Positions 23,872 through 30,391 of a DNA stretch of 30,391 bases are shown here, in pieces; the stretch's first letter is position 1; each line of letters starts with the position of its first letter. The translations under genes were made by a program, and so were the position numbers. Under the pieces are notes generated by a model. The model did no database searches. It saw only the letters and a list, made by a program, of their open reading frames with translations, and had not been told where the DNA came from. This DNA comes from CAZUVM01 sp964623885 (GTDB lineage: Bacteria; Verrucomicrobiota; Verrucomicrobiia; Limisphaerales; UBA8199): the NCBI GenBank assembly GCA_964623885.1, contig CAZUVM010000040.1, forward strand, positions 1 to 30,391, in the 5' to 3' direction.

Positions 23872-26049
23872 ATGCCACACTGGGATTCTATACGGGACAG
23901 GGCGCATTTGGCTTGCCGTTTAAGACTTCTGATTTGTTTCTGCCTGGCGCTCCCAGGCTGCCCACACATTTGGGCTGCCGACCGGGATTGGCCGGAGTAT
24001 CTCGCAGACAAATCGCGCAGCCATTACTCACCCCTGAACCAGATTGACGTCCGGAACGTTGGCAATTTGGAGGTGGCATGGACTTATCATGCCGGTGATG
24101 CGCGGGATGACAACCTTTCGCAGATCCAATGCAATCCGCTGATCATCGGCGGCGTGCTTTATGGAACAACGCCGCAACTTAAGTTAATCGCTTTGGACGC
24201 GGATTCCGGCCACGAACGGTGGCGCTATGACCCGTTTGCCGGAAGTGCCAAAGGCGGGGTGGTGGGCGTGAACCGCGGCGTGGCTTACTGGGCCGAAGGA
24301 GAGGACCATCGGATTTTGTTCTCGGCCGATCGCTTTTTGTACGCGATTGATGCCAAAACTGGTCGACCGGTGCGCAGCTTCGGGACCGAAGGGCACGTTG
24401 ATATTAAAGAGGGCCTGGGTCGGGACGTGAGCGGGCTGTACGTGGTGTCGACAACAACGGGCGTCATCTTTAGGAACTTATATTTTCTTCCATTAAGGGT
24501 CGGCGAAGGTCCGGCGCCGGCGGCGCCGGGGCACCTGCGGGCGTACGATGTCCGCACGGGCAAGATCGTTTGGACCTTTCACACGATTCCTTCTCCGGGC
24601 GAACCGGGAGCGGAAACTTGGCCGCCGGATGCGTGGACTTATATCGGCGGAGCAAACTGTTGGGCAGGAATGACCCTGGACGAACGTCGCGGGACACTCT
24701 ACGTGCCGACCGGTTCGGCCGCGTTTGATTTTTGGGGCGGCAATCGGATCGGTGCGGATCTTTTCGCAAATTGTCTGCTGGCCCTCGATGCCAATACCGG
24801 GCGTCGTTTGTGGCATTTCCAGTTCGTGCATCATGACCTTTGGGATCGGGACCTGCCGGCGCCTCCCAACCTGCTGACAGTAAAACACAATGGGCGCGAC
24901 ATTGATGCGGTCGCTCAAATTACGAAATCGGGTCACGTGTTTCTGTTTAACCGCGAAACAGGCGAACCGCTTTTTCCGATTGAAGAACGCCAATTACCCG
25001 CCTCCGACTTGCAAGGTGAGTCGGCATGGCCCACGCAACCACTGCCGCTTAAACCAGCTCCATTCGCCCGACAATTATTCAGCTACGATGAGATTACCGA
25101 TATCTCACCCGAGTCGCATCGGGCGGTGCTCGAGCGCTTCGAACGAGTGCGACCGCACGTGCCGTTTGCTCCACCGAGTACGGAGGGCACCATTATATTC
25201 CCTGGATTTGACGGTGGTGGCGAATGGGGAGGCGCGGCCACCGATCCTGACGGAGTTCTTTACGTGAATGCGAATGAAATGCCCTGGATCCTCAAAATGG
25301 TGCCGACCCAGACCGGCACGGGCCGGGCTTCGGCCCGTGGCGAACGGGTCTTTGTACAGATTTGCGCCGCCTGCCACGGACTGGAGCGGAAAGGAAACCC
25401 AGCCCAGAATGTGCCGTCGCTGGTCGATATCAGCAAGAAGATGAGCAAGGAGGACATGGTGCGGCTGTTGCAAACCGGCCGGGGGATGATGCCGTCTTTC
25501 GGCTTCCTGACCGAATCGCAAAAGCGTTCGGTAGCGGATTTCATGTTGGGCAATAATCCACCGGAAGAAGCAGCCGGCCGTAGCGGCGACATCGCGGGCG
25601 ACGACGTACTTGGCGGCGTCCCCTACAGCTTTACGGGCTATAATCGTTGGCTGGACACGAATGGTTACCCGGCGATCAAACCGCCGTGGGGAACACTCAA
25701 CGCCATTGATTTAAACACGGGTGAATACCGCTGGCGGGCGCGTTTGGGCGAAGATCCGGCACTGACCGCTCGTGGCATTCCCCCCACGGGACTTGAGAAT
25801 TACGGCGGACCTTTGGTAACAGCCGGCGGACTCATCTTCATCGGCGCCAGCAAAGATGAAATGTTTCGCGCGTTTGATCGGCGCACTGGAAAGATACTGT
25901 GGCAAACAAAACTTCCCGCCGGCGGCTACGCGTCTCCGGCGGCCTACGAATTTAAAGGGCGCCAATATGTCGTCATAGCATGCGGCGGCGGAAAAATGGG
26001 GACCAAAAGCGGCGACGCCTATGTGGCGTTTGCGCTGCCGAAGCGCTAG
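23872..26049 (+). CDS. PQQ-dependent dehydrogenase with internal cytochrome c domain
   Basis: The 725-residue periplasmic enzyme belongs to the quinoprotein glucose/alcohol dehydrogenase family, oxidising an alcohol or sugar and passing electrons to cytochrome c. A signal peptide (about 12-36, cleaved near IWA/ADRDW) leads into an eight-bladed propeller with repeats such as ALDADSGHERWRY, AYDVRTGKIVWTF and ALDANTGRRLWHF. The heme motif CAACH (498-502), with a MMPSFG methionine region downstream, lies inside the propeller, not at its end. The last blades (LNAIDLNTGEYRWR, AFDRRTGKILWQTKL) follow it. Substrate and the PQQ-biosynthesis genes are not in the window. The start ATG at 23872 has GGGG just upstream. 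Confidence 0.9.
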   Translation: MPHWDSIRDRAHLACRLRLLICFCLALPGCPHIWAADRDWPEYLADKSRSHYSPLNQIDVRNVGNLEVAWTYHAGDARDDNLSQIQCNPLIIGGVLYGTTPQLKLIALDADSGHERWRYDPFAGSAKGGVVGVNRGVAYWAEGEDHRILFSADRFLYAIDAKTGRPVRSFGTEGHVDIKEGLGRDVSGLYVVSTTTGVIFRNLYFLPLRVGEGPAPAAPGHLRAYDVRTGKIVWTFHTIPSPGEPGAETWPPDAWTYIGGANCWAGMTLDERRGTLYVPTGSAAFDFWGGNRIGADLFANCLLALDANTGRRLWHFQFVHHDLWDRDLPAPPNLLTVKHNGRDIDAVAQITKSGHVFLFNRETGEPLFPIEERQLPASDLQGESAWPTQPLPLKPAPFARQLFSYDEITDISPESHRAVLERFERVRPHVPFAPPSTEGTIIFPGFDGGGEWGGAATDPDGVLYVNANEMPWILKMVPTQTGTGRASARGERVFVQICAACHGLERKGNPAQNVPSLVDISKKMSKEDMVRLLQTGRGMMPSFGFLTESQKRSVADFMLGNNPPEEAAGRSGDIAGDDVLGGVPYSFTGYNRWLDTNGYPAIKPPWGTLNAIDLNTGEYRWRARLGEDPALTARGIPPTGLENYGGPLVTAGGLIFIGASKDEMFRAFDRRTGKILWQTKLPAGGYASPAAYEFKGRQYVVIACGGGKMGTKSGDAYVAFALPKR

Positions 26050-26141
26050 CAGGTATTGCAGGAGTATTTCACCCCATTCCACGAGGGGTTCTGATAAACG
26101 AGCTTGGTTTAAGTTTGGGTCTCAACAGGGTTAAGCTATTT

Positions 26142-26726
26142 ATGCTCAAGTCTCCCCGATTATCCAGTTATGTGCACTTTTTCCGCGCTGGTGTCATAAA
26201 TCACCTCCAAACCGGAGCTTTTTTTCCGTCACAACGAATACTGGTTGAAGCGATGATTGCGCCGGTGCCACGCGATTACCAGGGACAAATCGTCGAACTC
26301 GGTTCGGGCAATGGCACGCTCACAGTGCGGTTGGCCCAACGCTGCCCGCAGGCCAGAATTGTGGCCTGCGAACTTAACCCAACGCTCGCCGAAGACACCC
26401 GGCAAACGCTTGATCGTTGGGGTATAAACGGGCAGGTAAAGGTGCAGGCGCACTCCGCCCAGGAGGTTTTGGCAGATCTCACTGTTCGGCAACGTGGATC
26501 AACCGGCTACATCATCTCCGGTTTACCTTTGGGCAATCTGCGTAAGCAGCAAGTGCTGGAGTTGCTGCGCTCCGCACATAAGGTGCTTCCGAAAAAGGGC
26601 GTTTTTGTTCAGGCCCAGCACTTCCTGTGGGATCGGAAGCATATCCGGCAAGTTTTCGGAACCGTGCGGACCGTTCCGATCGTGCGCAATTTCCCGCCTG
26701 TCTTTGTGTATTACGCCGAGAAATAA
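26142..26726 (+). CDS. PmtA-like SAM-dependent methyltransferase
   Basis: The 194-residue class I methyltransferase resembles bacterial phospholipid N-methyltransferases and related rRNA-adenine-type enzymes. FFRAGVINHLQTGAFFPSQR (13-32) is the amphipathic N-terminus typical of PmtA-like proteins. VELGSGNGT (51-59) is the SAM motif, ACELNP supplies the acidic residue, and SGLPLGNL occupies the motif IV position. The C-terminus is FVYYAEK. The ATG at 26142 starts at the family's N-terminus; upstream in-frame sequence overlaps the PQQ gene in another frame. Phosphatidylethanolamine methylation is possible but not shown. Confidence 0.78.
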   Translation: MLKSPRLSSYVHFFRAGVINHLQTGAFFPSQRILVEAMIAPVPRDYQGQIVELGSGNGTLTVRLAQRCPQARIVACELNPTLAEDTRQTLDRWGINGQVKVQAHSAQEVLADLTVRQRGSTGYIISGLPLGNLRKQQVLELLRSAHKVLPKKGVFVQAQHFLWDRKHIRQVFGTVRTVPIVRNFPPVFVYYAEK

Positions 26727-26740
26727 AACACCAGCCCACA

Positions 26741-26770
26741 GAACCCACGCTGGACACCAGCGTCAGGTTC
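26741..26770. terminator. Strong hairpin between convergent genes
   Basis: ACGCTGG ACA CCAGCGT (26747-26763) is a perfect 7-bp stem, extended by GAACC (26741-26745) with GGTTC (26766-26770) across a small internal loop. It sits between the methyltransferase gene and the oppositely oriented lipoprotein gene, so it could end transcription in either direction. No U-run follows directly. Confidence 0.55.
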
Positions 26771-26778
26771 CGTGGGTA

Positions 26779-26812
26779 GCCGCGCCAGCAGACGCGGCAA
26801 TTGGTTTGTTTA
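26779..26812 (+). terminator. Candidate intrinsic terminator after the methyltransferase gene
   Basis: GCCGCG (26779-26784) pairs with CGCGGC (26793-26798) around an 8-base loop. It is followed by AATTGGTTTGTTTAG, which is T-rich. Together with the preceding stem it looks like a tandem terminator on the plus strand. It may equally be a member of the intergenic repeat families here. Confidence 0.45.
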
Positions 26813-26817
26813 GCTAC

Positions 26818-27153
26818 TCACGAACCACCGCTCAAAGTGGCCGCATTAGTATCCAGATTACTCACAGCGGTGACAGCGTTCGTATATGCAGCAGCCGCGC
26901 TCAGAGAATTGGTTTCTACGGCGGCATCACTCAGAACATTGGTATCCGCGCTAATGACACTGGTCAAAGCATTGGTTGCGATGCCAAATGTGCCGGCATC
27001 CGCATTCGTTCCCGCAGCAGCATTGGTTCCGGCTGCGGCGGCGGGTGCGCTGGAATCACCACCTTCGCCTTTGCAACCGGTTAATGTCAGCACTGCGACC
27101 GCGCCTGCCAGGCAAGCTAATTGTCCGACTTTCTTGTTATTCAATAACCGCAT
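26818..27153 (-). CDS. Small lipoprotein with 10-11-residue Thr-Asn repeats
   Basis: The 111-residue product starts with a signal peptide and the lipobox LTGC (Cys27), so the mature protein (about 85 residues) should be membrane-anchored. The body is Ala/Thr/Ser/Asn-rich. A Thr-Asn pair occurs at 43, 49, 60, 71, 81, 91 and 102, giving a spacing of 11, 11, 10, 10, 11 from residue 49 on. Hydrophobic residues sit between them (ALTSVISAD, VLSDAAVE, SLSAAAAY, AVTAVSNLD), a pattern reminiscent of hendecad helices in Lpp-like lipoproteins. GGAAGGAGAAAC just before the ATG is a good ribosome-binding site and fixes this start over an earlier in-frame GTG/TTG. No homologue was recognised. Confidence 0.7.
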   Translation of the reverse strand: MRLLNNKKVGQLACLAGAVAVLTLTGCKGEGGDSSAPAAAAGTNAAAGTNADAGTFGIATNALTSVISADTNVLSDAAVETNSLSAAAAYTNAVTAVSNLDTNAATLSGGS

Positions 27154-27493
27154 GTTTCTCCTTCCGTTGTGGGTTGGGCTGTGGGTGCCCTCATCGGGAC
27201 CACCGCTCAGCTCAGCTACGCGTTTAGCAGGAGCTGTGCCGCCGCCTGAGACTGGATTTGAGCTTAGACCGCATATAAGAAACCTGCACTCCGTGTGGCT
27301 TTTTAAACAGCCCGTATAAAACAAAGTGAACTGTTCGTTTTTGTCTCCAGAGATGTATTAGGAGAATTACGGAGGCGCATTTAGGCCCACGAACAAAAGG
27401 GGCTTTCACTAACGGAGTATGTGCAGACAAATTGCGGCAGACCAACGACCCTTCACAAACAGAAGCGCCAGTGGTTCCCCTCAGGTCGTGGTT
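27154..27493. other. Non-coding gap upstream of the lipoprotein gene
   Basis: About 340 bp without a supported gene lie between the lipoprotein start and the end of the NasS-like gene, both minus. An in-frame extension of the lipoprotein gene to 27324 lacks a good start and has no signal-like composition, so it is treated as leader. The AT-richer part around 27300-27360 may hold the promoter. No repeat stood out. Confidence 0.5.
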
Positions 27494-28582
27494 TTACTGA
27501 CTCAGCGCGACGACGGCGTCCTCGATTTCACGGGAAATCAAATTGGCAGGCAAAAGGCTCTGTGCGCGGCGGAAAATGTCCGGCCGGAACACGCCTTTCA
27601 AAACTTGGGGGCGTCGGCGCCATCGGAGGAACATGAATAACTGGCTGGTGAGCCAGGCGGCTTTCGCCGCGGTTGGTTCGTTCGCGCTGCAACGGTGGAA
27701 GATATGCAGACCGTGCAGCGAATGAATTCTGCTGGACTCCGGACCAAATGGTCCGATCAGCCCTGGCTCGAGGCACTCGGCCGGCGCATTCACAAATCGA
27801 GGCTGCGCTAGGAGTTGGCACAAAAGCGGCCGGTTCTCAGCCCGATCGCAAAAAATGCAGGCTTCGATCAGCGCGGCTATCAACCGCTCGTGCTCGGATG
27901 CCCGGTTCTCGGCAAAATCCCGGCGCACCATCAGAATCTTTTCCGGATGAAGCGGTACCAGTTGGGCGCTGGCCGCGACACAAACCCCGACTCCGGCGGA
28001 AACGGCTACCGAGTTCCACGGCTCGCCGGCGCAGAAGCCGTCCAGGTATCCTAGTTTCAGCAACGGGAACAACTGCTCGGCTGGGACCTGCTCGATACGC
28101 ACATCAGTGCAGGGTGGATGTTTAGGCGAACGAAACCAGTTGCAGAGGAGTGCATATTGAGAGGAGAGCGGGCACGCCACCCCAAATGTGTAACTTTTGC
28201 GATTTCGATCATTCCAGATCCGTTCGCGCAAGCTGACGGCATCGCGCACGCCCAGCCGCCAGAGCTCGCTGCTGATTGTAATCCCGCTACCCTGCAGGCT
28301 AAGCACCATTCCGGTCAGGCAGTCGAACTTTTCGGGTGTTAGACCGAGCTGAATTAAAAAAGGCAATGTGCCTGGGGCCTGAGCGGCATCGAGATGTCCA
28401 AAAGCCATCTTATCATGAATGCTGCGCCAACTGGGCTCGCTGTATAGCTGAACGTGGAGCCCGTGTTTTTCGAAAAACCCAAATTCCTGTGCCACCACCA
28501 ACGGAGCACAATCGTTTTCCGGCAGGAAACCGATGTGTAATGGATTGTTGCGAGATGTCTTTAGCTGTCTGCGTCCGCTCAT
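27494..28582 (-). CDS. NasS/NrtA-like nitrate-binding protein, probably a cytoplasmic sensor
   Basis: The 362-residue protein belongs to the NrtA/CmpA/NasS solute-binding family. IGFLPENDCAPLVVAQEFGFFEKHG (17-41) and the SEPSWRSIHDKMAFGHLDAAQAP block (48-70) are the family's ligand-site region, and CAGEPWNSVAV follows later. It has no signal peptide, lipobox or Tat motif, which favours NasS, the cytoplasmic nitrate sensor that inhibits the antiterminator NasT. No NasT, transporter or nitrate reductase lies nearby. It could also bind cyanate or bicarbonate, as family members do. ATG at 28582 has no clear RBS; a small frame ending 7 bp upstream may couple to it. Confidence 0.75.
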   Translation of the reverse strand: MSGRRQLKTSRNNPLHIGFLPENDCAPLVVAQEFGFFEKHGLHVQLYSEPSWRSIHDKMAFGHLDAAQAPGTLPFLIQLGLTPEKFDCLTGMVLSLQGSGITISSELWRLGVRDAVSLRERIWNDRNRKSYTFGVACPLSSQYALLCNWFRSPKHPPCTDVRIEQVPAEQLFPLLKLGYLDGFCAGEPWNSVAVSAGVGVCVAASAQLVPLHPEKILMVRRDFAENRASEHERLIAALIEACIFCDRAENRPLLCQLLAQPRFVNAPAECLEPGLIGPFGPESSRIHSLHGLHIFHRCSANEPTAAKAAWLTSQLFMFLRWRRRPQVLKGVFRPDIFRRAQSLLPANLISREIEDAVVALSQ

Positions 28583-28819
28583 TTTAAATTCAAATGGCGC
28601 CTAAGCAGGTGAGGGGCCAAGGTTGCGAGCCGCCGATATTCAGTCGAAAACCGACTATTTCAGCTGGGGACGCGCCCTTCAGGCGCCCCGTGCTGTTGAG
28701 AAATGTCACCGCCGTGACTAAATCAGCGCAGGTGTGCCGCGTACCGAAGTCTGCGAGGTCAGTGTTCATTCTTTCCCTTGCCTTCGTTTTCACGTATGTT
28801 CCGAGCTACTCTCAGCGGA
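28583..28819. promoter_or_regulatory. Divergent leader region between the NasS-like gene and miaB
   Basis: This gap must hold both promoters. Three short hairpins occur in a row: AGTCG AAAAC CGACT (28642-28656), GCGCC CTTCA GGCGC (28672-28686) flanked by GGGG/CCC, and GTCAC CGCC GTGAC (28705-28718). They do not fit the two-hexaloop pattern of ANTAR-bound leaders, so a NasT link is not supported. Promoter boxes were not recognised. Confidence 0.35.
28590..28769 (-). CDS. Possible small ORF upstream of the NasS-like gene
   Basis: A 59-codon frame starts at an ATG preceded by AAGGGAAAG, a better ribosome-binding site than that of the NasS-like gene. It stops 7 bases before that gene's ATG in a different frame. 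It begins MNTDLADFGTRHTCADLVTA and matches nothing I recognise. It could be a leader peptide, an upstream regulatory frame or chance. It overlaps three short hairpins (28642-28656, 28666-28689 and 28705-28718) that could form in the leader RNA. Confidence 0.25.
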   Translation of the reverse strand: MNTDLADFGTRHTCADLVTAVTFLNSTGRLKGASPAEIVGFRLNIGGSQPWPLTCLGAI

Positions 28820-30169
28820 ATGCCGAGCGTTTACATCAAAACTTACGGATGTCAGATGAACGAGCGCGACAGCGAAGCGGTTGCCGCCCAACTTGTTGCC
28901 AAGGGCTACACCCTTGCTGGCTCGGAAGCAATGGCGGATGTCATTCTGCTCAACACTTGTAGCGTCCGGGACATGGCGGAGCAGAAAGCTCTGCATAAAA
29001 TGGATGTGCTTATGCATGAGACCCGCAAACGGCGCCCCAATGTCGTGCTGGGTTTTCTTGGTTGCATGGCACAAAGCCGAGGGCGCGAACTGATCGATCG
29101 CCTTCCTGATGTGGATCTCGTGGTCGGGACACAGAAATTTCACCGCACCGCCGAATACCTCGATGACCTGCTCGCGGGTCGTCGCGATAAGGTGGTGGAA
29201 GTCGATGCCGAACCGCGAAGCGAAGCAACGATTCGCGAACATCTCCTTAATGGCAACGGCCACAAATCGGTTACGGCTTTCGTGAGCATCATGCAGGGCT
29301 GTAACCAGTATTGCACCTTCTGCATTGTGCCTTATACGCGGGGCGAGGAGCGCAGCCGGACTATCCCCGATATCGTGGCCGAATGCCGAGAGCTCGTGGC
29401 GCGGGGAGTTAAGGAAATCACATTGTTAGGGCAAATCGTTACCAGCTACGGCAAACGCGACCTCCCCATCCGCGACGGCAAAGGCGGCTTTGTCCAACTG
29501 CTCGAAGCGGTTCACGAAGTCGATGGCGTGGAACGGATCCGCTTTACGTCGCCGCACCCCAAAGGTTATGGGGACGATCTTGTTGCGGCCTACGGCCGCC
29601 TGCCAAAACTGGTCGAGGGCGCGCACATTCCGGTCCAAAGTGGAAGCGATCGGATTCTGAAGTTAATGCATCGCGGCTACACGCGCGCGCGGTATCTCGA
29701 GATTATCCGCAAGTTGCGAGAAGCACAACCTGGCATTGGCCTGAGCACCGACATCATCGTGGGGTTTCCTGGCGAGGCCGAAGCGGATTTTGAAGAGACG
29801 CTCTCGCTCATACGTGCAGTCCAGTTTGACCAGGCGTATCTATTCAAGTACTCCGAGCGGCGCGACACTCCCGCGGCGGCGATGCCCGATCAAGTGCCGC
29901 AAGCTTTGCGGGAGGAACGCCTGGCGAGGCTCCTGGCCGTGGTCAATGAAACCGCTGCGCTGCGCTACGAAGCGCACGTGGGAAGACGTGTGGAAATCCT
30001 GGTTGAAGGCCCGAGCAAAAAGAATCCCGAGCGTCTCACCGGCCGAACGCGCTGCAATAAGATTGTGGTCTTTGACGGCGCACCGAGGCACATGGCCGAG
30101 GTTATGGACGTGAAGATCACTCGGTCTGGTTCGTTTACACTTTACGGAGAGGCTGATGTGCTGGAATAG
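28820..30169 (+). CDS. miaB: tRNA-2-methylthio-N6-dimethylallyladenosine synthase
   Basis: The 449-residue radical-SAM methylthiotransferase adds a methylthio group to i6A37 of tRNAs. The N-terminal UPF0004 domain supplies Cys11 (TYGCQMN), Cys47 (NTCSVRD) and Cys82 (GCMAQ) for the auxiliary cluster. The radical-SAM motif is CNQYCTFCIVPYTRG with Cys161/165/168, followed by EITLLGQIVTSYG, HIPVQSGSD and VGFPGE. A C-terminal TRAM domain begins near the AHVGRRVEILVEG strand. Usual MiaB has GQNVNSYG; here it is GQIVTSYG, a modest change. ATG at 28820 fits the family start; ATG at 28796 would add eight residues. Confidence 0.95.
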   Translation: MPSVYIKTYGCQMNERDSEAVAAQLVAKGYTLAGSEAMADVILLNTCSVRDMAEQKALHKMDVLMHETRKRRPNVVLGFLGCMAQSRGRELIDRLPDVDLVVGTQKFHRTAEYLDDLLAGRRDKVVEVDAEPRSEATIREHLLNGNGHKSVTAFVSIMQGCNQYCTFCIVPYTRGEERSRTIPDIVAECRELVARGVKEITLLGQIVTSYGKRDLPIRDGKGGFVQLLEAVHEVDGVERIRFTSPHPKGYGDDLVAAYGRLPKLVEGAHIPVQSGSDRILKLMHRGYTRARYLEIIRKLREAQPGIGLSTDIIVGFPGEAEADFEETLSLIRAVQFDQAYLFKYSERRDTPAAAMPDQVPQALREERLARLLAVVNETAALRYEAHVGRRVEILVEGPSKKNPERLTGRTRCNKIVVFDGAPRHMAEVMDVKITRSGSFTLYGEADVLE

Positions 30170-30391
30170 GGATGCCGGCGAGTTGCGGCGGGTCTGGCCG
30201 GAACAGACTGTGGCCGGACGCTCCTTGAACTCGCAGCCGGGACGGCCGCACCGCCGTGCGCCAAAAGTAACTGTTACCCGAGGAGGGGTATCGTTGTGCC
30301 AAAAGGGTGTTACCCAGTGGCTCTTGTTTTTGGTTAACTGTTTGCTGGATCCGAAGCGAGCTAAAACGAGCAGGGGGGCGGCTGGCGAGCC
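30170..30391. other. Non-coding, repeat-rich end of the window
   Basis: After miaB there is no supported gene. GGGATGCCGGCG (30170-30181) repeats part of the 9912-9986 palindrome. ACGGC CGCACC GCCGT (30242-30257) forms a 5-bp stem that may end miaB. A direct repeat, gccaaaag-N-gttaccc, occurs at 30260-30279 and 30298-30315. The window ends within this stretch. Confidence 0.5.
30260..30315. repeat. Two imperfect direct repeats
   Basis: GCCAAAAGTAACTGTTACCC (30260-30279) and GCCAAAAGGGTGTTACCC (30298-30315) share GCCAAAAG and GTTACCC, with a spacer two bases shorter in the second copy. They are 38 bases apart start to start. This may be a regulatory site or the edge of an element that continues past the window. 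Confidence 0.45.

Noticed and set aside
27154..27324. N-terminal extension of the lipoprotein gene to 27324
   Set aside because: It lacks a good start and signal; the ATG at 27153 has a strong RBS and a proper lipoprotein signal.
28642..28718. ANTAR-type antiterminator leader upstream of the NasS-like gene
   Set aside because: The loops are four to five bases and do not show the paired hexaloop pattern.
1..30391. CRISPR array, tRNA, rRNA, transposase, prophage or toxin-antitoxin genes
   Set aside because: I searched by eye for regular direct repeats, CCA-ended clover-leaf sequence and known protein motifs of these classes and saw none; small elements could be missed.

Overview
The window looks like a piece of chromosome from a Verrucomicrobiota bacterium, most likely a Pedosphaera/Limisphaerales-type soil lineage. 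This is inferred from four things: the gene families present, a large secreted Calx-beta/Ig-like protein ending in a C-terminal module (EYSVDLNHW...FIDPDAS...RFYRA) that I associate with this phylum, a soluble PQQ dehydrogenase with an internal cytochrome c, and palindromic repeats in most intergenic gaps. The Gram-negative outer-membrane features (beta-barrel protein, lipoprotein, HlyD-type adaptor) fit. No rRNA, tRNA, CRISPR array, transposase or phage gene was seen.

Layout. 1-393: non-coding, full of inverted repeats. 394-5168 (minus): respiratory complex I genes nuoA-B-C-D-I-H in tight succession. nuoE/F/G are absent between nuoD and nuoI, where a 157-bp spacer carries a tandem repeat, and nuoJ-N do not follow nuoH. 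5252-6631 (minus): orphan HlyD/MacA-like adaptor with a glycine-rich insert. 6748-8736 (plus): a coupled pair, an M42-type metallopeptidase and a dihydropteroate-synthase-like protein lacking the usual SRK lysine motif. 8870-13050 (minus): an EgtD-like methyltransferase, two unequal sugar-nucleotide epimerases (one lacking the catalytic Tyr) and an outer-membrane beta-barrel protein. 13051-13365: a nested inverted-repeat element. 13366-15742: divergent FucP/NagP-like sugar permease and glucosamine-6-phosphate deaminase, probably an amino-sugar uptake and catabolism pair.

15761-16931 (minus): TauE/SafE permease and a DUF6941-like protein. 17091-17993 (plus): GGDEF protein with a degenerate receiver domain. 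18003-20138 (minus): secreted Calx-beta/Ig-like protein. 20278-23246 (minus): FabG-type reductase and a secreted (alpha/alpha)6-barrel glycosidase. 23374-26049: divergent ygbA (nitrosative-stress family) and PQQ dehydrogenase, separated by a 105-bp gap holding a perfect FNR/HcpR-like palindrome. 26142-26726 (plus): PmtA-like methyltransferase. 26818-27153 (minus): lipoprotein with a 10-11-residue Thr-Asn repeat. 27494-28769 (minus): NasS-like cytoplasmic nitrate sensor and a small upstream ORF. 28820-30169 (plus): miaB. 30170-30391: non-coding repeats.

The genes are mostly housekeeping and metabolic. The points most worth following are the FNR/HcpR-like operator next to ygbA, the atypical DHPS-like/M42 pair, the hendecad-like lipoprotein, the split complex I operon and the palindromic repeat families. 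I did not find a clearly recognisable new defence or mobile system.
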